This document shows, in pieces, positions 58,223 through 64,000 of a stretch of DNA of 64,000 nt. Both the position numbers and the translations under genes were made by a program. A model generated the notes under the pieces. It did not search any database and had not been told where the DNA came from. It saw only the letters and a list, made by a program, of their open reading frames with translations. Source of the DNA: MW101C3 sp943367595 (GTDB lineage Bacteria > Cyanobacteriota > Cyanobacteriia > PCC-6307 > Cyanobiaceae); assembly GCA_943367595.1 (NCBI GenBank), contig CALRJS020000004.1:1-64000 (forward strand). Direction: 5' to 3'. Every line of letters begins with the position of its first letter. Position 1 is the first letter of the stretch.

Positions 58223-59626
58223 TCAGCCCGGCAGTGCCGGCAGCATCACCTCATCGCGCACCTTCAGGACCACCATCGAGGCGTCGTCCTGGAGCTGGCG
58301 ATCGGAGCCCACGAAACGATCCAGGCGGGTGAACAGCTGATCGAGAATCCCCTGCGCTCCCAACCCGGAGCGGCAGGAGCGATCGAAGGCCCGCATCAGC
58401 CGGGTTTCATCGAAACGTTCATTGCCGACTCCGGCAGCCTCGGTGACGCCATCGGTGTAGTAGAGGAGCACGTCGCCCGGCTCCAGAACCAGGCGCTCGC
58501 AGCCGTATTCGGCTTCGGGCTGCAGGCCGATCAGCAGGCCAGGGGCATCGAGGCGTTCGAGCGTGTGGCCCTGGCGGCGCCAGATCAGCGGCGGGTTGTG
58601 CGCCGCATTGGCGTAGCGCAGCACGTGGGTGCGGGGGTCGTAATCGGAATAGAAGAGCGTCACGAACCGGTGCGAATGGGCCAGGTCTTCCTGCGCCAGC
58701 TGGTTGAGATCCCGCAGGATCCGATCCGGCGCATGACCGCTGAGCACCTCCGCCCGCAGCATGCCCCTCAGCAAGGTCATCAGCAGGCCGGCCGGGATCC
58801 CCTTGCCCATCACATCGCCCATCACCAGCGCCCAGCGCTCCGTTTCGCGGCGCCGTCCCACCAGCTCGGGGCGGGTGGGGATGAAGTCGTAGTAGTCGCC
58901 GCCGACGCGGAAGGCCGGCCGGCAGCGGGCTGCCAGGTCGACCCCTTCGATCACGGGGCACTGATCAGGCAGCAGCTGCGACTGGATCTCGGCGCCGGTG
59001 CTGAGCTGGCGATCAAGCCGCTCATGCAGGCGCATGTCCTCCTGCAGCACCTCGTTTTCGATCGCGACGCCGGTGAGATCGGCCACCAGCTGCACATGGC
59101 GCCGGTGCACATCGCTCCAGATGGGCCCATCACCCTGGCTGGAGCCGAACACATAAAGCCGGCCGCGCTGATGGTTGCGGGCCACCACTGAGGTGCCGAA
59201 CATCGGCACCTGGCCGAGCAGGCGGCGCATCTCCAGATCCAGCTGGGCCACCACCGCGTCGTCACCGGCACCGGCGGCCAGATCCTGATCGCTGAGCCCG
59301 GCCAGATGGCTCACCAGATGGCGGCAGCGCTCCGGTGGCGAGGCATGCAGCTGCTCGCGCCAGAGGCGGCCATCGGCGTGAAACACCACCAACAGGCTGC
59401 CCTCCGCCTCCACCAGCCGGGAGCAGACCAGGGGCACCAGCTCGAGAAAGCGGTTGAAATTGGTGAAACTGCGCAGGGCAAAGGCCAGCGACGCCAGCAG
59501 CTCCTGGTTGCGCCGCTGCTCCCTGCTGAGGCTGTCGAGCAGCTGCCTCAGCGAGGCGGAAGCCGACAGATTCCCATGGGCCCGCGGAGGGGGCGGAGGC
59601 ACACGGGAGGGCGGCGTACTGCTCAC
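58223..59626 (-). CDS. GAF-SpoIIE (PP2C-type) phosphatase
   Basis: An N-terminal GAF-like sensor (about 50-200) with a helical linker (EIQSQLLPDQCPVIEGVDL) joins a SpoIIE/PP2C domain (about 225-460). Metal-binding Asp residues are in RVGGDYYDF, VMGDVMGKG, LLYYTDGVTEA and QDDASMVVL. Such RsbU-like proteins dephosphorylate anti-anti-sigma factors; the partner is not in the window. Length is 467. The first 25 residues are Pro-rich. Confidence 0.9.
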   Translation of the reverse strand: MSSTPPSRVPPPPPRAHGNLSASASLRQLLDSLSREQRRNQELLASLAFALRSFTNFNRFLELVPLVCSRLVEAEGSLLVVFHADGRLWREQLHASPPERCRHLVSHLAGLSDQDLAAGAGDDAVVAQLDLEMRRLLGQVPMFGTSVVARNHQRGRLYVFGSSQGDGPIWSDVHRRHVQLVADLTGVAIENEVLQEDMRLHERLDRQLSTGAEIQSQLLPDQCPVIEGVDLAARCRPAFRVGGDYYDFIPTRPELVGRRRETERWALVMGDVMGKGIPAGLLMTLLRGMLRAEVLSGHAPDRILRDLNQLAQEDLAHSHRFVTLFYSDYDPRTHVLRYANAAHNPPLIWRRQGHTLERLDAPGLLIGLQPEAEYGCERLVLEPGDVLLYYTDGVTEAAGVGNERFDETRLMRAFDRSCRSGLGAQGILDQLFTRLDRFVGSDRQLQDDASMVVLKVRDEVMLPALPG

Positions 59627-59771
59627 GGGAGCGGCCGGGGGACCGAAGAGTAGCAGTGGTGCGCGTTAATCGCTGAGCGCTCGTGATGCGTCTAACCGGG
59701 TGGCTGGCGTCACCGGTTGAAGCGGCAAGCTGCCGCCCCCGGGCGGAAGGGCAGCCACAGCCAGCCCCGGC

Positions 59772-61655
59772 TCAGACCGCCAGCAGCGCCTCGACGAACT
59801 CGAAGCTGTTGAACGGCCTGAGGTCGCGGATGCCCTCGCCCGCGCCCACGAAGCGGATCGGCAAGCCGGCCTCGGAGGCCACCGCCAGGGCCACACCCCC
59901 GCGGGAACTGCCATCGAGCTTGGTGAGCACCACACCGGTGAGGCCGGCGGCGCTGGCGAAGGCCATGGCCTGCCGCAGGCCGTTCTGGCCCTGGCTGGCA
60001 TCGAGCACCAGCAGCGATTCCACGCTGGCCTGGGGCGCCAGGCGATCGACGATGCGGCGCACCTTGCTGAGCTCCTCCATCAGGTTGTGCTTGGTCTGCA
60101 GGCGACCGGCGGTGTCGACCAGCACCAGCTCGGTGCCCTTGGCACTGGCGGCACCGATGGCATCGAACACCACGGCGGCCGGATCGGCGTTGGCGCTCGG
60201 GTTGGCGATCACCGGCACGCCGCTGCGTTCCCCCCACACCGTGACCTGCTGCACGGCAGCGGCCCGGAAGGTGTCGGCCGCGGCGATCAGGCAGCTGTAG
60301 CCGCTGCGCACCGCCAGGTTGGCCAGCTTGCCAAGGGTGGTGGTCTTGCCGACGCCGTTGACCCCGACCAGCAGCCACACGTTCAGGCGATCGCGCTGCG
60401 GGGCCAGCAACGCCGTGCCGCTGGCCTGGATCGGCGCCTCCAGCACCCCCCGCAGCTGCTCCTTGAGAAAGCGCAACCCCTCGCCCGGGTCCACCACCTC
60501 CTGGTTGAGGCGCTGCCGCAGGGCCTCGAGCACCTGATCGGTGGCCTTCACCCCCACATCGGCGCGCAGCAGCAGGGTTTCGAGCTGCTCCAGCACCTCC
60601 GGAGTGAGCGGATCATCCCCAAGGGTTTCCAGCATCTGGCTGACAAAGCCCTGGCGGGTCTTCTCCAGACCGCGCCGCAGCCGGCCCAGCCAGTCGATCT
60701 CCTCGAGCGACACCTGATCGGCGCGCACGCCCTGGGCCGCCAGCACCTCCACCGACCAGGTGAAGGCTTCATCGAACGCTCCCAGCTGGGGAGCGGCGGT
60801 GTCGGCCGCCGTGGCAGCAGCGGCGCTGGCAGTAGCGGCGCCGGTGGAGGCGGCGGTGGCGCTCTCCTGCTCCGGCCGTTCCAGCAACTCCTGCTGGCGC
60901 TCACGGCGCTGGGCCGCGGCCTGCTCAAGCAGCGACAGTGCGGGTGCCGGTTGTGGCGCCGCGGCAGCCGTTGTGGGGGCTGGAGCCGCTGGTGAGGGGG
61001 GTGCGGGTGCCGCGGGCGCTGCTGGTGAGGCGGTTGGTGAGGCTGTTGGTGGTGCGGCTGGAGGTGTGGTGGATGGCGCCGGCTGTGGGGTGGCAGCGTC
61101 TGCGGGCGCGGCCGGGGCCTGGGGCGGGGCCTCAGGTTGAGGCTCAGGCGGCACCACTGCAGCGGCTTCAGGAGCGGGCGCGGGCTCCTGCACCGGCGGG
61201 GCGGCGTCAGGCGCAGCCCCTTGCTCAGCAGCTGGCGGTTGTGGCTCAGCAAGGGCCTGCGGCTCAGCGGGGGGCTCCTGTTGCCTGGCTGCGTCCTGCT
61301 GGGCCTTCAGCCGGGCATAGGCCTCGCGCGCCCAGGCAAGAGCGTCCTGATCGACGACAGGGGCTGCAGGGGCGCCGGCTTGGGCCGGGGCAGGAGACGC
61401 AGGGGCTGGAGCAGCAGAAGCGGAGCCAGCCTCAGCAACTTCAGACGCCGAAGCGGAGCTCTCCTGGCTGGCGGATGACCCGGGCTCGGAGGGCTCCGGG
61501 GTGGAGGAATCTGAGGTGGAGGGATCACCGGCGGGTCGTTCGTCCTGGGCGGGAGCGGCCGTCGTCGGTGCAGCGGATTCAGCTTCAGCCGCGGCGGGGG
61601 CGGGAGCCGCCGCGGGCTGGGGGGCGGATTGGCGCCGGAACCAGTCGAAAACCAT
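59772..61655 (-). CDS. ftsY: Signal recognition particle receptor FtsY
   Basis: FtsY docks SRP-ribosome complexes at the membrane. The first 310 residues are an exceptionally long Ala/Pro/Glu/Gln-rich, disordered domain. The NG domain begins near FDEAFTWSVEVLAAQG. The P-loop GVNGVGKTTTLGKLA starts at residue 431, DTAGR is near 514 and TKLDGSSRGG near 578. Length is 627. It lies seven bases before the nusB stop direction, with nusB upstream, so nusB-ftsY share a transcript. Confidence 0.95.
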   Translation of the reverse strand: MVFDWFRRQSAPQPAAAPAPAAAEAESAAPTTAAPAQDERPAGDPSTSDSSTPEPSEPGSSASQESSASASEVAEAGSASAAPAPASPAPAQAGAPAAPVVDQDALAWAREAYARLKAQQDAARQQEPPAEPQALAEPQPPAAEQGAAPDAAPPVQEPAPAPEAAAVVPPEPQPEAPPQAPAAPADAATPQPAPSTTPPAAPPTASPTASPAAPAAPAPPSPAAPAPTTAAAAPQPAPALSLLEQAAAQRRERQQELLERPEQESATAASTGAATASAAAATAADTAAPQLGAFDEAFTWSVEVLAAQGVRADQVSLEEIDWLGRLRRGLEKTRQGFVSQMLETLGDDPLTPEVLEQLETLLLRADVGVKATDQVLEALRQRLNQEVVDPGEGLRFLKEQLRGVLEAPIQASGTALLAPQRDRLNVWLLVGVNGVGKTTTLGKLANLAVRSGYSCLIAAADTFRAAAVQQVTVWGERSGVPVIANPSANADPAAVVFDAIGAASAKGTELVLVDTAGRLQTKHNLMEELSKVRRIVDRLAPQASVESLLVLDASQGQNGLRQAMAFASAAGLTGVVLTKLDGSSRGGVALAVASEAGLPIRFVGAGEGIRDLRPFNSFEFVEALLAV

Positions 61656-61662
61656 GCCTGCC

Positions 61663-62277
61663 TCAGGGGGCCGCGGTGGTGAACCGCCGCAGAACGCCGT
61701 TGATCATCCGCCGTCCCTGCTCGTCGCTGTAGCGGTTGGCCAGATCGACGGCCTCATTGCAGGCCACGGCCGCCGGTGTGCCGAAGGTGTCGAGGTCGAC
61801 GGCGGCCAGTCGCAGGATGTCGCGGTCGATGCGCGGCAGGCGCTTGAGCCGCCAGCCCTCCATCACCTGATCGAGGCGGCGATCGAGGTCTTCGCGGTGA
61901 TCGAGCACGGCCCGGGCCCGCTCCAGCGCGCCGCGGCGCACATCTTCCTGGTCGGCCAGCATCAGCAGGCGCGGCAGTTCAAGGCCCGCTGACAGCCGGT
62001 TGATCGCCTGCTCGGCGTGGGCCAGACCGCGCTGCAGGTGACCGCGCACCCGCACCACCTGATCGGCGGCATCGACCAGTTCGCTGTCGAGCAGTTGCTG
62101 CTGCGCCTGCTCCAGGTCGACGGCGGCATTGTCGAGGGCTTCCCGCACGCACTGGCTGAGGCTGGCGAGGGCCTGATGCAACAGGCCTTCAAGCGAGAGG
62201 TCGGCGGCGGGAACCCGATCGCTCACCTGGCCCAGCATCAGCAAAGCCAGTTCTCTGGAAACGGAGCGACTCTGCAT
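61663..62277 (-). CDS. nusB: Transcription antitermination factor NusB
   Basis: NusB binds boxA RNA with S10 for rRNA antitermination. The C-terminal part is typical (PRIDRDILRLAAVDLDTFGTPAAVACNEAVDLANRYS, INGVLRRF). At 204 residues it is longer than the 140-residue family core, with an extra helical segment in the middle (AQQQLLDSELVDAADQVV). The start at ATG 62277 reads MQSRSVSRELALLML. ftsY starts seven bases after its stop. Confidence 0.9.
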   Translation of the reverse strand: MQSRSVSRELALLMLGQVSDRVPAADLSLEGLLHQALASLSQCVREALDNAAVDLEQAQQQLLDSELVDAADQVVRVRGHLQRGLAHAEQAINRLSAGLELPRLLMLADQEDVRRGALERARAVLDHREDLDRRLDQVMEGWRLKRLPRIDRDILRLAAVDLDTFGTPAAVACNEAVDLANRYSDEQGRRMINGVLRRFTTAAP

Positions 62278-62303
62278 CGGATCGTCAGAAGGGGTGAGCC
62301 CCC

Positions 62304-63080
62304 TCAGGCCTTGGTGGAGGAGGGGGCGGTGAACACAGGGGCCCGGAGCTGCGCCAAAAGGCTGGAGAAGCTGCGGTTGGCCTGACCACCGCGCTCATCA
62401 TCGGGGCTGACGATCCCGGCCGAAATGATCGTGCGGAAGGCATCTTCCACCGAGAGGTCAAGGTCACGCACGGATTGCTCGGGCACCACGGCATACCAAC
62501 CGGTGGTGGGGTTGGGCGCTGTGGGGATGAACACGCTCAGCATCGGCTGATCGGACGTGCTCTGCATGGCGGAACCCAGCACACCCGTGACGAAGCCGAT
62601 GGCAAACAGGCCCTTGCTGGGGTATTCGACCAGCACCACCCGACGAAAGCGGGTGGAGTTGCTGCGGAAGACGGTTTCCAGCAGCTGCTTGAGCGTTTTG
62701 TAGACCGAACCCGCCAGGGGGATCCGCTGCAGGGTGCCTTCGCCGAAATCGAGCAGCCAGCGGCCCACGATGTTGCGGGCCATCAGGCCGATCAGCAGGA
62801 TGCCGAGCAACGGCACCAGCAGACCCACGCCGAGATTGATCAGCTCCTGCAGGAGCGGACTCAGCGTATTGAAGGGATTGAATTGCTTCGGGATGGTGGT
62901 GAGAAACGCGAGCACGAAGCGGCTCACGGTGGTGGCCAGCCAGATCGTGGTGGCGAGTGGAATCACCACCAGCAGGCCGGCGATCAGGTCGTTCTTGAGG
63001 TCCTGGCGAAGACGGTTCCCCAGGGGTTCATCTGTGCGGGGATTCGATTGCACCAAGAGCGGGCCGGAACGACCGGACAT
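62304..63080 (-). CDS. DUF502 membrane protein
   Basis: A 258-residue protein with two transmembrane helices (about 30-55 and 85-112) and a soluble domain. DUF502 marks are LIAGLLVVIPLATTIWL, RIPLAGSVYKTLKQLLE, VVLVEYPSKGLFAIGFVTG and VFIPTAPNPTTGW. The family is conserved in bacteria and plants (COV-like) with unsettled function. It precedes nusB by 26 bases in the same transcript direction. Confidence 0.9.
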   Translation of the reverse strand: MSGRSGPLLVQSNPRTDEPLGNRLRQDLKNDLIAGLLVVIPLATTIWLATTVSRFVLAFLTTIPKQFNPFNTLSPLLQELINLGVGLLVPLLGILLIGLMARNIVGRWLLDFGEGTLQRIPLAGSVYKTLKQLLETVFRSNSTRFRRVVLVEYPSKGLFAIGFVTGVLGSAMQSTSDQPMLSVFIPTAPNPTTGWYAVVPEQSVRDLDLSVEDAFRTIISAGIVSPDDERGGQANRSFSSLLAQLRAPVFTAPSSTKA

Positions 63081-63159
63081 CGAAAAGCAAACGTCAACCT
63101 AGCCAGCCACCAGGGACGCCGTTAAGCGGCGGGCCATCTCGCCACAGAACTTCCGAGGC

Positions 63160-63810
63160 TCAGAGCACCGCGGCGAGTGCCACCAACGTGAACGCCACGG
63201 CCAGCACCACAGCGGAAGCGGTGCCGTTGAAACGGCGCTGATTGAGCGCCAGCACGCTGGAGCGTTCCTCCTGCTTCAGCTGGTCCTGCATCTGCTGCAG
63301 CTGGCGGTCGATGAAGCCGCGCGCCGCCTGCTGCTTCTGCTCAGGCGTGGCCTGCGGCGGCACCTGGCCGGCCTGCTCGGCCTGACGCACCAGTTGCTCA
63401 ATCACCTGGGGATTGGTGCTCTGCTGCTTGGCCATCTCCAGCTGCCCCCGCTTGGTGGCCAGGCTCTGCTCGGTCTGGGCGGTGATCGAGCCATCCGCGC
63501 TCACCGTGACCGGCACTGCCACAGCCAGGCCGATCGCGAGCACCGCCGCCACGACGGTGACCAGCCAGCGCAGGGGGGTGCGCCCCTCATGGGGCACATC
63601 CAGGCGGCAGCCCAGCAGGATCAGCAGCAGGCCCACCAGCGCCATCGGTGCCTGGCTGATCAGCCGTTCCACCAGCAGCTGCTGGAAGGTGGGCTCTTCC
63701 CAGGTGCCGATCAGGATCACGGAGGTGAGCTGCAGGGCCAGCAGCACCACCAGGGTGAGACCGAGCCAGCGCAACAGCACGCCGAAACGTCCGGAAGAGG
63801 CGGAGATCAC
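63160..63810 (-). CDS. HpsJ-like membrane protein
   Basis: With GTG 63810 the protein has 216 residues (MISASSGRFGVLLRWLGLTL). Four hydrophobic segments are visible (about 10-30, 50-70, 80-100 and the C-terminus). A soluble Gln-rich helical region (TEQSLATKRGQLEMAKQQS) with a coiled coil (RQLQQMQDQLKQEERS) lies between. The arrangement matches the cyanobacterial HpsJ family, linked in filamentous species to polysaccharide secretion and motility. The role in unicellular strains is unknown. Divergent from queG by 31 bases. Confidence 0.68.
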   Translation of the reverse strand: MISASSGRFGVLLRWLGLTLVVLLALQLTSVILIGTWEEPTFQQLLVERLISQAPMALVGLLLILLGCRLDVPHEGRTPLRWLVTVVAAVLAIGLAVAVPVTVSADGSITAQTEQSLATKRGQLEMAKQQSTNPQVIEQLVRQAEQAGQVPPQATPEQKQQAARGFIDRQLQQMQDQLKQEERSSVLALNQRRFNGTASAVVLAVAFTLVALAAVL

Positions 63811-63841
63811 AGCAGAATGACGGCGATGCGCAACTGTACGG

Positions 63842-64000
63842 GTGGGATCGAAACCCGACCAGGAACGCCTGTCTCCAGCCGCCCTGGCCGCAGCCCTTAA
63901 AGAGCAGGCGCAGCAGCTGGGATTCGCCCCCGTGGGCTTGGCCGTTGCCGAGCCGGATGAGCGGATGCAGCTGCGCACGGCGGCCCTGCAGCGGTGGCTT
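63842..64000 (+). CDS. queG: Epoxyqueuosine reductase, N-terminal part (runs off the window)
   Basis: The 53 visible residues (from GTG 63842) read LAAALKEQAQQLGFAPVG and later LQRWL. This is the typical N-terminal helix and start of the cobalamin-dependent QueG family (LK-x-x-A-x-x-LGF-x-x-VG). QueG finishes queuosine in tRNA. The rest is outside, so the Fe-S motifs cannot be seen; the call rests on this short stretch. Its cobalamin need fits the cbiD gene in the window. Confidence 0.68.
   Translation, partial: MGSKPDQERLSPAALAAALKEQAQQLGFAPVGLAVAEPDERMQLRTAALQRWL

Noticed and set aside
1..64000. CRISPR array or classical defence/toxin-antitoxin operon
   Set aside because: No regularly spaced direct repeats of 25-37 bases and no Cas, restriction-modification or toxin-antitoxin signatures were seen; the SNF2/HNH pair alone is not sufficient.

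Overview
The window looks like chromosomal DNA of a high-G+C unicellular picocyanobacterium of the freshwater/euryhaline Synechococcus-Cyanobium type. The evidence is a photosynthesis-linked gene set: sqdB/sqdX for the sulfolipid of thylakoids, the Calvin-cycle gap2, a thylakoid-lumen type cyclophilin, a Psb34-like miniprotein, and a TPR protein of the Ycf37 kind. Several small conserved families known to me mainly from cyanobacteria are also present. Coding density is high, third positions are very G/C rich, GTG/TTG starts are common, and the HIP1 octamer GCGATCGC recurs. The species cannot be named from sequence alone.

Layout. 1-400: the tail of an IS1595-type transposase and an orphan small gene. 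419-4566 (minus): RNase J, then the lysine-branch genes asd-dapA. 4985-11506 (plus): a proteostasis/replication run tig-clpP-clpX, an LRAT-fold protein, and dnaX. 11504-13219: a decayed IS1182-like element sitting exactly between two convergent genes. 13217-19359: a GT2 glycosyltransferase, a SpoIID-like protein, rpmI-rplT-TPR, and thiG. 19434-22093: psb34-like, sqdB and sqdX. 22203-29285: PBP2 with an upstream small gene, guaA, cbiD, and a class V aminotransferase, followed by tRNA-Gly(CCC) at 29350.

29422-36753 is the most accessory-looking part. It has a 640-base gene-poor stretch, several tiny genes, short tandem repeats, and a divergent SNF2-helicase/HNH-nuclease pair. 36752-48402 returns to core genes: pdxA, accB-efp (minus), cyclophilin-thiL, gap2, murC-murB, ybaB, rsgA-tusA-like, and dnaJ-grpE. 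48609-53083 is a type IV pilus motor cluster pilB-pilT-pilC with two striking defects. The PilT Walker A lysine is replaced by methionine, and pilC is broken by a frameshift inside a membrane segment. It is followed by a 600-base A+T-rich, repeat-bearing spacer.

53681-64000 carries an HI0933-type flavoprotein, dus, an RRM RNA-binding protein, argH, a GAF-SpoIIE phosphatase, ftsY-nusB-DUF502, an HpsJ-like membrane protein, and the beginning of queG.

No CRISPR array, prophage or classical defence island is visible. The most interesting leads are the pilus motor lesions, the IS whose terminal repeats supply the stop codons of both flanking genes, the SNF2/HNH pair, and the family of 8- and 15-base-period micro-repeats in gene-poor spots.
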